A stretch of 10,000 nucleotides of DNA from Desulfarculus sp. (GCA_020216805.1 JAIWNN010000088.1:1-10000); one strand, 5' to 3'; shown: positions 1 through 6,326, counted from the first letter of the stretch. A program made the numbers and translations. Notes: generated by a model from the letters alone, not told the origin.

Positions 1-157
1 GGGCCGGGCCGGCGGCCAGGGCGGGCTGGGCGGGCTGGGCCGAGCCGGCCAGCAGGGGGCCGGCGGCGACCACGATGCGGTAGATGGCCTCGGCGGTGCG
101 GATGGTCAGCGAGCCTCCGCTCAGTTCCAACGTGATCTCGGGAGGGTTGGCGGCCAT
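1..157 (-). CDS. Hypothetical protein, 5' part only (runs off the window edge)
   Basis: An ATG at 157 opens a frame that stays free of stop codons for 52 codons to the window edge. The start lies one base after the queH stop codon, and the end of queH offers a purine-rich AAAGG about 8 bases upstream, so the gene is probably translated from the queH mRNA. The visible protein begins MAANPPEITLELSGG, which looks like a short beta strand. A helix-like stretch (TAEAIYRIVVAAG) follows, then an Ala/Pro/Gln-rich segment with a small AQP repeat that resembles a flexible linker. I do not recognise the family. The tight spacing supports a real gene, but the low-complexity end and the missing C-terminal part prevent a functional call. 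Confidence 0.6.
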   Translation of the reverse strand, partial: MAANPPEITLELSGGSLTIRTAEAIYRIVVAAGPLLAGSAQPAQPALAAGPA

Positions 158-158
158 G

Positions 159-725
159 TCAGTTGCCTTTCGCCTTGGTTTTGCCGTTGCGCCCCGGGGC
201 GCCCAGGTAACGGTCCCGCTCGGAATAGATGCATCCGCAATAGGCCTGGCGGTAGAGGCCCAAGGTCTGGCTCAGGGCCACGCCCTCGCGCCAGCGTGGC
301 CGCCAGTCGCGGTAAAGAAACTCCACCCCGCGCTCCTTGGCCACCGCCTGACCCACCGCGCGGATCAGGTCGTGCTTCTGGCGCACGCTGTAGAGCAGCG
401 TGGTGCTGAAGGCGTCGAATCCCGCCCGCCGGGTCATGCCCGCCGCCCGGTCCAGACGCTGGTGGAAACAAAAGGCGCAGCGCTGGTTTTCGCGAAACAC
501 CACCTGTCGCAGCCAGGACTCGGGGTCGTACTCGTCCTGCACGGTCAAGGGCAGACCCTCGGCCGCAGCCCAACCCTCCAGGGTCTCCCGGCGGCGGCGG
601 GACTCCTGGTAGGGCTGGATGTTGGGGTTGTAGAACAGCCCCCGCAGCTCCAGGCCCTGGTCGCGCAGCTCCCGCACCGGCATCAAGGCGCAGGGAGCGC
701 AACAGATATGCAGGAGCACTCTCAT
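159..725 (-). CDS. queH: Epoxyqueuosine reductase QueH
   Basis: This 188-residue protein matches the QueH family (formerly DUF208), which reduces epoxyqueuosine to queuosine in tRNA, the last step of that cytoplasmic modification pathway. QueH replaces the cobalamin-dependent QueG in many anaerobes. Visible family signatures are the N-terminal HICCAPC motif (C8, C9, C12), FYNPNI at 31-36, RCAFCF with C83 and C86, FSTTLL at 106-111, and YCGC with C163 and C165. The cysteines are the expected ligands for the iron-sulfur cluster and neighbouring metal. The length is normal for the family. The ATG start is supported by the immediate onset of the conserved region (MRVLLHICCAPC), although its Shine-Dalgarno sequence is weak. 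It lies downstream of the DUF3786 gene after a 113-base gap and is followed after one base by the gene at 157. Function is known from the family; operon membership is inferred. Confidence 0.95.
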   Translation of the reverse strand: MRVLLHICCAPCALMPVRELRDQGLELRGLFYNPNIQPYQESRRRRETLEGWAAAEGLPLTVQDEYDPESWLRQVVFRENQRCAFCFHQRLDRAAGMTRRAGFDAFSTTLLYSVRQKHDLIRAVGQAVAKERGVEFLYRDWRPRWREGVALSQTLGLYRQAYCGCIYSERDRYLGAPGRNGKTKAKGN

Positions 726-838
726 CCCGGCGTCCGCCGCGGTCCCTCCCGGCCCGGCGTCGCCAGCGGGCGGCAGCTGCGGGCCGTACTTTCCATTTTA
801 GAATCCCCGGCGCGAAAAAACCAGCCGCATGAAGGGGT

Positions 839-1453
839 TCAGGCGGCGGCCTCCAGTTCCAGCACCAGGATCAGGCCCAACACCGCCAGACATTCCAGGT
901 CCAGGAAATTGGGCGCGGTGAGGTCGTAGAAGAGCTTGGCCTCGGCCGGGAAGTCCTCGTCGGCGTCGTTGAAGGTGATCATCAGCGGCAGCCGGGGCAG
1001 GGCCGAAAAGCGCCAGGCCGCGTCCACCCGGGCCTCGCTGACCGCCGGCTCTCCCCCCAGGGCCCGGGCCGCCCGGGCCAGGGCGGGCATCCGGCCGGAG
1101 AAGCTCTGGGCCAGGCGGCCCTCCACGGTCAGGGCCAGGTTGCGGGCGAAATCCGCCCCGCCGGGCAGCTCGCGGTAGGGCGCGAAACGCCCCGATTCCT
1201 CGCCCCGGCCGCCGTGCAGCAGGTAATAGGCCAGCACGATGCGGTGGGTGAAGGCCGCCTCGCCTCCATCGGCCGCCCACACCCCCTCTCGGTCCACCAG
1301 ATAGTCCCGGCCCAGGAAAGGAACCCGCACCGCGCCATCCCGCCAGTCCAGGCCCAAATCGGCGGCGTGGCCGGCCAGGTCGGTCCCGGCCAGGCGGGTG
1401 ACCAGGCCGGCGTAGACCTGTTCGTAGACCTCGGGCCGTTCGCTGTCGAACAT
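839..1453 (-). CDS. DUF3786 domain-containing protein
   Basis: This 204-residue soluble protein has the hallmarks of the DUF3786 family, which occurs mainly in anaerobic bacteria and archaea and has no established function. Supporting features are FLGRDYLV near 46-53, a hydrophobic stretch LAYYLLHGG at 74-82, the RELPGG motif at 94-99, and the late block LPRLPLMITFNDADEDFP at 152-169 followed by AKLFYD. The frame is open further upstream to about 1642, but that extension is a shadow of the neighbouring gene. The family-like sequence begins at the ATG at 1453, two bases after the stop codon of the HAD-like gene. No clear Shine-Dalgarno sequence is present, so translation is probably coupled to the upstream gene. 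I see no signal peptide or cysteine cluster. Family assignment is fairly secure; the biochemical role is unknown. Confidence 0.85.
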   Translation of the reverse strand: MFDSERPEVYEQVYAGLVTRLAGTDLAGHAADLGLDWRDGAVRVPFLGRDYLVDREGVWAADGGEAAFTHRIVLAYYLLHGGRGEESGRFAPYRELPGGADFARNLALTVEGRLAQSFSGRMPALARAARALGGEPAVSEARVDAAWRFSALPRLPLMITFNDADEDFPAEAKLFYDLTAPNFLDLECLAVLGLILVLELEAAA

Positions 1454-1455
1454 CG

Positions 1456-1995
1456 CTAGAGTCCGGGGGTGACCGGGGGAACGCGGTCCTTTAGCATCAG
1501 GTCGATCAGCTCGCGCAGGGCCCCGCCCCCGCCGGGGCGCGACAGGGTCAGATGGGCCGCGCTGCGGCACCAGGGGTCGGCCCCGGCCACCGCCGCCGCG
1601 GTGCCGGCGATGTTCATGGCCGGCAGGTCGTCCAGGTCGCAACCGACGTAACAGAGGTGGCGCGGCTGACTCATGTGCTCGAAGATGATGGCCTGCAGGC
1701 AGAGGTTCTTCTTGCCGTTGTGCTCGCGGAAGGTCACCCCGTTGGCCGCCGCCCAGCGCACCGCCGGCTGGTAGCCCTGGCGGGCGATGACCACCGCCTG
1801 GTTGCCCTCGGCCAGCCAGGCCATGAGGCCCAGCTCGTCGGCCCGCAGGGTGGCGGCGCTCTGGCGGCCCTGGTCGTCGGTGTAGGTGCGGCCGTCGCTG
1901 ACCACGCCCTCGAACTCGAACACCAGCAGCTTGACCAGGCCCAGGCGCTCGGTGGATGTCATCTCGTCCATGGGCTTCTGCGGGGTGATTTCCAT
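1456..1995 (-). CDS. KdsC-like HAD-superfamily protein, probable pseudophosphatase
   Basis: The 179-residue protein has the size and fold signature of KdsC (3-deoxy-D-manno-octulosonate 8-phosphate phosphatase, HAD subclass III). The N-terminal strand LLVFEFEGVVSDGRTYTDD aligns with the KdsC pattern DxDGVLTDG, and the C-terminal GGGGALRELIDLML matches the KdsC tail GGRGAVRE. The chemistry residues are altered. The two motif I aspartates are E27 and E29, the motif II threonine (ITGR) is I70 in VVIARQG, and the motif IV GDDxxD reads GCDLDD (C119). Only the motif III lysine (K95 or K96) appears kept. A catalytically inactive or repurposed protein is therefore likely; this is inference from motifs. 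The ATG at 1995 has a GGAAG ribosome binding site. The gene leads a probable operon with the DUF3786 gene and queH rather than the usual lipopolysaccharide genes. Confidence 0.85.
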   Translation of the reverse strand: MEITPQKPMDEMTSTERLGLVKLLVFEFEGVVSDGRTYTDDQGRQSAATLRADELGLMAWLAEGNQAVVIARQGYQPAVRWAAANGVTFREHNGKKNLCLQAIIFEHMSQPRHLCYVGCDLDDLPAMNIAGTAAAVAGADPWCRSAAHLTLSRPGGGGALRELIDLMLKDRVPPVTPGL

Positions 1996-2081
1996 CGTTT
2001 CTTCCCGGCTAGAGGATCAACGCCGCCCGCCGGCGGATTCCGGAGGGGGCCTTGCGGGCGCGCGTGGCCGCACGCCGTCCA

Positions 2082-2111
2082 GGTATAGCAATCTTGGCGG
2101 CGGCTTGGCAA
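2082..2111 (-). promoter_or_regulatory. Candidate sigma70 promoter for the HAD-DUF3786-queH group
   Basis: On the minus strand TTGCCA (2111-2106) and TATACC (2087-2082) are separated by 18 bases. They match five of six and four of six consensus positions. They lie in the 126-base gap between pyrD and the HAD-like gene, leaving a leader of roughly 80 bases. Seen by eye only. Confidence 0.35.
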
Positions 2112-2117
2112 GCCGCC
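2099..2117 (-). terminator. Short perfect hairpin just after pyrD
   Basis: An 8-bp perfect stem (GGCGGCTT and AAGCCGCC) with a 3-base loop begins five bases after the pyrD stop codon. It could slow or end pyrD transcription, but no run of U follows, so it is not a standard intrinsic terminator. It overlaps the candidate -35 box of the next transcript. Confidence 0.25.
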
Positions 2118-2121
2118 CGGA

Positions 2122-3051
2122 TCACGCCGCCAGGCCGCCCACCAGATCGGCCACCGCCGTGACGCCTTGGTCGGCGCAGAAGTCCTCCAACTCGGCCGCC
2201 ACCCGGAGGCAGGCCGCCGGGTCCAGGAAGTTGGCGGTGCCCACCTGCACCGCCGAGGCCCCGGCCAGCAGGAACTCGGCCGCGTCCTCGCCCGTCACGA
2301 TGCCGCCCAGGCCCACCACCGGGATGGCCACCGCCCGGCTGACCTGGTGGACCATGCGCAGGGCCACCGGCTTGATGGCCGGTCCGGAGAGCCCGCCATA
2401 GAGGTTGGCTAGGCGCGGCCGTTTACGGCGGGCGTCGATGGCCATGCCCAGCAGGGTGTTGATCAGGCAGAGGGCGTCGGCCCCGGCCGCCGCGGCCGCC
2501 CGGGCGATTCCCACCGGGTCGGTGACGTTGGGGGTCAGCTTGACCCAGACCGGCAGGTCGGTCACCGCCCGCACCGCAGCGGTGATCTCCCCCACCGGAC
2601 CCGGGGCGCAGCCAAAGGCCATGCCCCCGGCCTTGACGTTGGGGCAGCTCACGTTCAGCTCCAGGGCCGCCACCCCGCCGGCCTCGCTCAGCCGCCGGGC
2701 CAGCTCGGCGAACTCCTCCACCGCCTCGCCATAGAGGTTGACCACCACGGCGGTGTCCAGCTTGCGCAGTTTGGGCAGCTTTTCGCCCAGAAACACCTCC
2801 AGGCCCACGTTGGCCAGGCCGATGGCGTTGAGCATGCCGGCGGCGGTCTCGCAGATGCGCGGCGGCGGGTTGCCGTCCCGGGGCTTGAGGCTCACGCCCT
2901 TGGTCACGAAGCCGCCGATCGCCCCCAGGTCCAGTTGGTCCGCGTATTCCAGGCCATAGCCAAAGGTGCCGCTGGCGGCGATGACCGGGTTCTTAAGGCG
3001 CACCGGCCGGTCCGCCCCCACCGTGACCGCCATGTCCACCGACTTGCTCAA
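2122..3051 (-). CDS. pyrD: Dihydroorotate dehydrogenase, class 1B catalytic subunit
   Basis: PyrD oxidises dihydroorotate to orotate in the fourth step of pyrimidine synthesis. Class 1B forms pair with PyrK and pass electrons to NAD. In the 309-residue reading the FMN barrel is complete: NPVIAASGTFGYG at 21-33, NAIGLAN at 75-81, ELNVSCPNVK at 131-140 with the class 1 catalytic base C136, KLTPN at 171-175, INT at 198-200, GGLSGPA at 219-225, GLGGI at 247-251 and VGTANF at 270-275. The first codon here is TTG at 3051, which overlaps the stop of the upstream transglutaminase-like gene by four bases (TTGA). An in-frame ATG at 3033 gives MAVTVGADRPVRLKNP and agrees better with the usual family N-terminus. 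Neither start has an ideally spaced ribosome binding site. Its partner pyrK lies upstream, but not adjacent as is usual. Confidence 0.95.
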   Translation of the reverse strand: MSKSVDMAVTVGADRPVRLKNPVIAASGTFGYGLEYADQLDLGAIGGFVTKGVSLKPRDGNPPPRICETAAGMLNAIGLANVGLEVFLGEKLPKLRKLDTAVVVNLYGEAVEEFAELARRLSEAGGVAALELNVSCPNVKAGGMAFGCAPGPVGEITAAVRAVTDLPVWVKLTPNVTDPVGIARAAAAAGADALCLINTLLGMAIDARRKRPRLANLYGGLSGPAIKPVALRMVHQVSRAVAIPVVGLGGIVTGEDAAEFLLAGASAVQVGTANFLDPAACLRVAAELEDFCADQGVTAVADLVGGLAA

Positions 3052-3740
3052 GCCCTCCGCTCCCCGGCCAGGCGCTTCCAGCCCTCCAGGCCCGCCTGGC
3101 CGTGCTTTTCCACCACCACCGCCAGGAACTCCTCCAAAGGCACCCCCAGCCGCCAGCCGTGATAGGCCAGGTAGGAGATATGGGGCTGGCCTTCAAGGTC
3201 GGTGGCCGGCAGGAGCAGGTCGCGGTCGGGCGCGAACTCCACCAGCCGCCAGCCCAGCTCCCGGGTCAGGCCGGCGTCGAAGGAGGGCGTGGCCTTGCGC
3301 CAGGCCCCGCCCACCCACCACTCGGTGAAGCAATGGTGGTAGATGATCCCGTCCGGCACCGCCTCGGCCAACGGCCCCCGGATCTGGTGGTTGCGGATGT
3401 CGGCGAAGCCCAGGCGGGCCGGGATGCCCAGCGAGCGGGCCAGGGCGGTCAGCAAGGCCGATTTCTGCACGCAGAAGCCCTGGCCCCGGGCCAGGGTGTT
3501 GAGCGCCAGGTATTGATCCAGCTCCCAGAAATTGACCCGCACGCTGTAGCGCACCGTGTCGCGCACGAAGGCGAAGAGCCGCCCGGCGGCCTCGGTCTCG
3601 TTGGCCGAGCCTTTGGCGATCTTGCGGGCCAGGGCCCGCACCTCCGGGTGCTCGCACTGGATGCCCGGGGCGGGGACCAGGAATTGCTCCAGATCCAGGT
3701 CCGGCTCCATCGCCGGCTCCGTCGCCAGTCGCTCCGCCAT
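3048..3740 (-). CDS. Transglutaminase-like (papain-fold) protein
   Basis: This 230-residue protein carries a transglutaminase-like core domain. The catalytic triad can be read as C90 in GQGFCVQKSALLTALAR, H136 in YHHCFTEWWVGGAWRKA, and D155 in TPSFD. The segment before the Cys (residues 50-80, with VRYSV) and LGIPARLGFADIRN after it are also typical. There is no signal peptide or membrane segment, so the protein is probably cytoplasmic. Bacterial members are mostly cysteine peptidases or have unknown roles, so the substrate cannot be named. The ATG at 3740 is firmly placed by GGGAGG six bases upstream (3752-3747). The stop overlaps the longest pyrD reading frame by four bases, so the two genes are probably translated together. 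Its position between pyrK and pyrD is unusual. Confidence 0.85.
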   Translation of the reverse strand: MAERLATEPAMEPDLDLEQFLVPAPGIQCEHPEVRALARKIAKGSANETEAAGRLFAFVRDTVRYSVRVNFWELDQYLALNTLARGQGFCVQKSALLTALARSLGIPARLGFADIRNHQIRGPLAEAVPDGIIYHHCFTEWWVGGAWRKATPSFDAGLTRELGWRLVEFAPDRDLLLPATDLEGQPHISYLAYHGWRLGVPLEEFLAVVVEKHGQAGLEGWKRLAGERRA

Positions 3741-3836
3741 GCGCCGCCTCCCGGTTTATTACGTCTGAATCCTGGGTCCGGGCGAGCCGTATTGCCCTGC
3801 GCCCGCGTTGGACGCGACATGAGGCCTCACCCGTCT

Positions 3837-3920
3837 GTCATTGCGAGCGTAGCGAAGCAATCTCCGGATCTTGGCTTTGGGGAGAGATCGCTTCGTCGCC
3901 CAAGGGCTCCTCGCAATGAC
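3837..3920 (+). repeat. Dispersed palindromic repeat, copy 1 (84 bp)
   Basis: The ends are GTCATTGCGAG and CTCGCAATGAC, a perfect terminal inverted repeat. Inner arms GCAATCTC and GAGATCGC continue the hairpin. The right half has an extra GGGCTCC segment that gives the element an orientation. Palindromes with these ends are scattered in many unrelated bacterial genomes. They code for nothing and resemble REP or miniature transposable elements. Confidence 0.85.
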
Positions 3921-3974
3921 AAATAAATACAATGGGTTCCCAAGTTGTCCCGGCCCGGAACGATCGCCGCGCCG

Positions 3975-4063
3975 TTTTTCTTCGCGGGGCGGGGTTCATC
4001 CCTGCCCGTCTCATCATTCCGACCGCCGGCGGGCGGGGATAAACCCCGCCCCTACGAAGAAAA
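3975..4063 (+). repeat. Second palindromic repeat family, CTTCG-tipped GC-rich inverted repeat
   Basis: Two arms of about 34 bases (3975-4008 and 4030-4063) are nearly perfect inverse copies. Each runs from TTTTCTTCG through GGGGCGGGGTT to CCCGCCCG or CCTGCCCG, with a 21-base loop. The differences are one inserted base and about three substitutions. The element sits exactly between the two 84-bp GTCATTGCGAG-type palindromes. No open reading frame or target duplication was recognised. Confidence 0.8.
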
Positions 4064-4072
4064 GCCAATTTC

Positions 4073-4156
4073 GTCATCGCGAGCGCGGCGCGGCGATCTC
4101 CGGGTCCCGAATCAAGTAAGAGATCGCTTCGCCGCCCCAGGGCTCCTCGCGATGAC
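4073..4156 (+). repeat. Dispersed palindromic repeat, copy 2 (84 bp)
   Basis: Same length and orientation as copy 1, including the right-hand GGGCTCC segment. Its ends read GTCATCGCGAG and CTCGCGATGAC: both arms differ from copy 1 at the paired position, so base pairing is kept. The inner arms GCGATCTC and GAGATCGC also pair perfectly. Confidence 0.85.
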
Positions 4157-4202
4157 CAGGCAAGACCACCAGCCCCGGCGAGCCGGGTCCGGCTGCATGC
4201 GC

Positions 4203-4991
4203 CTAGACCCGCTCCCAGTCCACCGCCGCGGCGGCCAGCACCGGCCCCTCCTGGCAGGCCCGCAGGTAGCCCCCGCCGGCGGCCGGGATGGCGCAGCCCA
4301 GGCAGGCCCCCAGGCCGCAGGCCATGGGCGCCTCCAGCGACACCTGGCAGGCCACGCCGCGCTGGGCGCAGACCCGGGCCACGGCCCGGAGCATGGGCAT
4401 CGGCCCGCAGGCCAGCACCCCGCCGCTGGAAGCGCCAGCCGCCGCCAGGGTGTCGGAGAGCAGCTCGGTCACCAGGCCCCGCCGGCCCAGGCTGCCGTCC
4501 TCGCTGGACCAGGCCAGGGACAGGCTCCCGGCCAGCTCCTCCTCCAGGCCCCGGGCCAGATGCTCCCAACCGGCCAGGCCGGGCAGGCCGGCGCAGAAGG
4601 CCGCCGGGCGGCCCTGGGCTGCCAGCCAGCGGGCGGCGAAGGCCATCGGCGCGATGCCCATGCCCCCGGCCACCAGCACCGGCCGCTCACCGCTCAGGTC
4701 GAAGCCCCGGCCCAATGGCCCCCACAGGAACAGGGTCTTGCCCGTGCGGACCTGGCTCAGGATGCGGGTGCCGCGCCCCACCACCTTGTAGAGGATCAGC
4801 AACTCCTCGCCGGCCGCGCCATGGATGGAAAAGGGCCGCGCCAGCAGGGGGTCGTTGCCGTGGGCTACCCGCAGCATCACGAACTGCCCCGGCCGCGCCT
4901 TTGGGGCGATGGCCGGCGCGTGCAGGGTCAGGCGATAAATCCCCTCGCCAAGCTTGCGGTTTTCCTTGACCTCGGCCCAGATCGCGCCCAT
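4203..4991 (-). CDS. pyrK: Dihydroorotate dehydrogenase electron transfer subunit PyrK
   Basis: PyrK carries FAD and a [2Fe-2S] cluster and passes electrons from the PyrD flavin to NAD. In this 262-residue reading the FAD-binding barrel shows RPFSI at 52-56 and the NAD-binding half shows GPLGRGF at 91-97, VAGGMGIAP at 107-115 and CGPMPML at 195-201. The C-terminal cluster loop has cysteines C225, C230, C233 and C246, the expected four ligands. The chosen ATG at 4991 overlaps the pgeF stop (TGATG), a classic coupling arrangement. A second ATG at 5000 would add three residues. The open frame continues to about 5207, but that part is a shadow of pgeF. After the stop comes a repeat-filled gap, and pyrD follows only after the transglutaminase-like gene. 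Confidence 0.95.
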   Translation of the reverse strand: MGAIWAEVKENRKLGEGIYRLTLHAPAIAPKARPGQFVMLRVAHGNDPLLARPFSIHGAAGEELLILYKVVGRGTRILSQVRTGKTLFLWGPLGRGFDLSGERPVLVAGGMGIAPMAFAARWLAAQGRPAAFCAGLPGLAGWEHLARGLEEELAGSLSLAWSSEDGSLGRRGLVTELLSDTLAAAGASSGGVLACGPMPMLRAVARVCAQRGVACQVSLEAPMACGLGACLGCAIPAAGGGYLRACQEGPVLAAAAVDWERV

Positions 4992-5740
4992 CACCGCCAT
5001 CCCGCCACGGTGCCGAAGCGCCCGGTGGTTCCCTGGCGGCGATAGGAGAAGAACTCCTGGCCGCACTTGGTGCAGATGCCGCTCACCTCGATCCGCTCCG
5101 GGTCCACCCCGGCTTGGATGAGCTGGTCCACGCTCACCCGCCAGAGGTCGAAATGGTTGGGGGCCACCTGATAGGCGGCCATCTCCGGAGGGAACTCGGC
5201 GCGCCAATTGATGAATTCGGAGCAGCAGGGCCCCAGGCTGGGGGAGATGGCGGCCTGGATCCGGTGGGGGGCCACGCCATAACGCTTTTGCAGGAACTCC
5301 ACCCCCCGCCGGGCCATGCCCAAGAGGTTGCCCCGCCAGCCGGCGTGCAGGTTGGCCACCACGCCCTTTTCCGGGGCGGCCAGCACGATGGCCTGGCAGT
5401 CGGCCTGCTTGATCAAAAGACCCACCCCGGGCTGGTCGGTGGCCACGCCGTCGGCCTCGGCCAACATCCCGGAGTGACTGCCATTGACCGCCAAGATCTC
5501 CGCCCCGTGCACCTGGCGCGGCCAGGCCAGGCGCTTGAAGCCCAGGGCCTCGCGCACCAGCTCCAGGTTGCGCTCCACCGCCGTTGGATCGTCGCCGCAG
5601 GTCTGGCCCAGGTTGAGCGCCGCGAAGGCCCCGGCGCTGACCCCGCCGGCCCGGGTGGTGACCGCGTGGACCAGGTCCGGCAAGGTGGCGAGCGAGGCGA
5701 AGCGCAGCAGGGGGATGCCGTTGTGGGTTTCGCGCAACAT
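4991..5740 (-). CDS. pgeF: Purine nucleoside phosphorylase / multicopper polyphenol oxidase-family protein PgeF (YfiH)
   Basis: The 249-residue protein belongs to the PgeF/YfiH family (formerly the laccase-domain or DUF152 family). Characterised members act on purine nucleosides (phosphorolysis and adenosine deamination), and E. coli YfiH also influences peptidoglycan fidelity. The zinc-site residues are visible as H78 in RQVHG, C115 in KQADCQ and H132 in LHAGWRG. Other family blocks are ISPSLGPCC at 165-173, SGICTKC at 220-226 and FFSYRRQGTTGRFG at 230-243. The ATG at 5740 gives the usual short lead-in (MLRETHNGIPLLRF). The frame is open to 5899, but the upstream residues do not look like the family and would cross the divergent promoter region. 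No ribosome binding site is visible; see the promoter at 5747-5775. It overlaps pyrK, suggesting one transcript for nucleotide metabolism. Confidence 0.93.
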   Translation of the reverse strand: MLRETHNGIPLLRFASLATLPDLVHAVTTRAGGVSAGAFAALNLGQTCGDDPTAVERNLELVREALGFKRLAWPRQVHGAEILAVNGSHSGMLAEADGVATDQPGVGLLIKQADCQAIVLAAPEKGVVANLHAGWRGNLLGMARRGVEFLQKRYGVAPHRIQAAISPSLGPCCSEFINWRAEFPPEMAAYQVAPNHFDLWRVSVDQLIQAGVDPERIEVSGICTKCGQEFFSYRRQGTTGRFGTVAGWR

Positions 5741-5746
5741 GTCGGC

Positions 5747-5775
5747 AGGATACCCCGGTCGCTGGCCCGGGGCAA
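5747..5775 (-). promoter_or_regulatory. Candidate promoter of pgeF, placed for a leaderless transcript
   Basis: On the minus strand TTGCCC (5775-5770) and TATCCT (5752-5747) are exactly 17 bases apart, each with four of six consensus matches. The -10 box ends six bases before the pgeF ATG at 5740, so the expected transcription start falls on or next to the A of the start codon. No Shine-Dalgarno sequence lies between. Confidence 0.5.
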
Positions 5776-5815
5776 GTGTCGCCGGCCTTGGCTTCCGATC
5801 CCGGAGCGGCTTCAC

Positions 5816-5844
5816 TTGACTGTGGACCATAGGCAGGCTAAGAA
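5816..5844 (+). promoter_or_regulatory. Candidate promoter for the usp-antiporter genes
   Basis: TTGACT (5816-5821), five of six consensus bases, is followed after 17 bases by TAAGAA (5839-5844), a weak -10 box. It lies 41 bases before the usp ATG in the divergent gap with pgeF. The weak -10 element could mean dependence on an activator, which is only a suggestion. Confidence 0.4.
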
Positions 5845-5885
5845 CAAGGGAGTCGACGCCAGCCCGGGGGAGAAGGGAACACGCC

Positions 5886-6320
5886 ATGGCCGGCTTCAAG
5901 AAGATTCTCTGCCCGGTGGATTTCAGCGGGGCGCTGACCGCCCTGGCGCCTTATCTGCGCGGTTTCTCCGAGCAGGGCGCGCAGATCCATCTTTTGCACG
6001 TCTGCCCGGACCTCAAGCTCTTCCAGGGCCTCTACGACCTGGGCCGGATGCAGGAGCAGTTCGTGGCCAAGGCCCGGGCGGAGTTGGCCGCGGCCTGCGC
6101 CAGCCTGGGCGACTGCCAGGCGGTCGCCGGCGAGGTCCTCTGCGGCGACCCCGCCGCCCAGATCGTGGACTACGCCAAGCGCGAGGGCGTGGATCTGATC
6201 GTGATGGCCACCCACGGGCACAAGGGCCTGGAGCACGCTGTCCTGGGCAGCGTGGCCGAGCGAGTGCTGCGCTCTTCGCCGGTGCCGGTGCTCACGATCA
6301 ACCCCCACCGGCGCGTCTGA
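5886..6320 (+). CDS. Universal stress protein (UspA family)
   Basis: This single-domain, 144-residue protein is a typical cytoplasmic Usp. Visible features are the first strand with D12 (KILCPVDFS, 6-14), the strand [11 protein letters not shown], the G87-x-P89 loop (CGDPAAQIV), and the C-terminal nucleotide loop [14 protein letters not shown] at 109-122, followed by [16 protein letters not shown]. In ATP-binding members the loop reads G-2x-G-9x-G(S/T). Here the first Gly position is A108, while G111 and G121-S122 are kept, so nucleotide binding is plausible but not certain. A purine-rich AAGGGA ahead of the ATG at 5886 serves as ribosome binding site. The gene precedes a KefB-type antiporter by 93 bases on the same strand, which suggests a linked role in stress or ion homeostasis. 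Confidence 0.92.
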   Translation: MAGFKKILCPVDFSGALTALAPYLRGFSEQGAQIHLLHVCPDLKLFQGLYDLGRMQEQFVAKARAELAAACASLGDCQAVAGEVLCGDPAAQIVDYAKREGVDLIVMATHGHKGLEHAVLGSVAERVLRSSPVPVLTINPHRRV

Positions 6321-6326
6321 GCCCGA

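Larger units (their letters stand above)
3741..4202. other. Gene-free block of 462 bases filled with palindromic repeats
   Basis: No credible gene lies here. Reading from low to high coordinates, the block holds about 95 bases of unassigned sequence next to the transglutaminase-like start, a GTCATTGCGAG-type palindrome (3837-3920), a GC-rich palindrome with CTTCG ends (3975-4063), a second GTCATTGCGAG-type palindrome (4073-4156), and about 45 bases before the pyrK stop. I found no convincing promoter for the transglutaminase-like gene. The arrangement suggests repeated insertion of small mobile or structural repeats between pyrK and its former neighbour. Confidence 0.7.

Noticed and set aside
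726..838. Possible preQ1 riboswitch upstream of queH
   Set aside because: The gap has a TTTTTT run and a TAAAAT box but no C-rich loop and A-rich tail arrangement like the preQ1 classes, and queH is not usually under this control.
3837..4156. CRISPR array or insertion sequence in the pyrK-transglutaminase gap
   Set aside because: Repeats are two long palindromes plus a different one, not short regularly spaced direct repeats, and no transposase frame is present.
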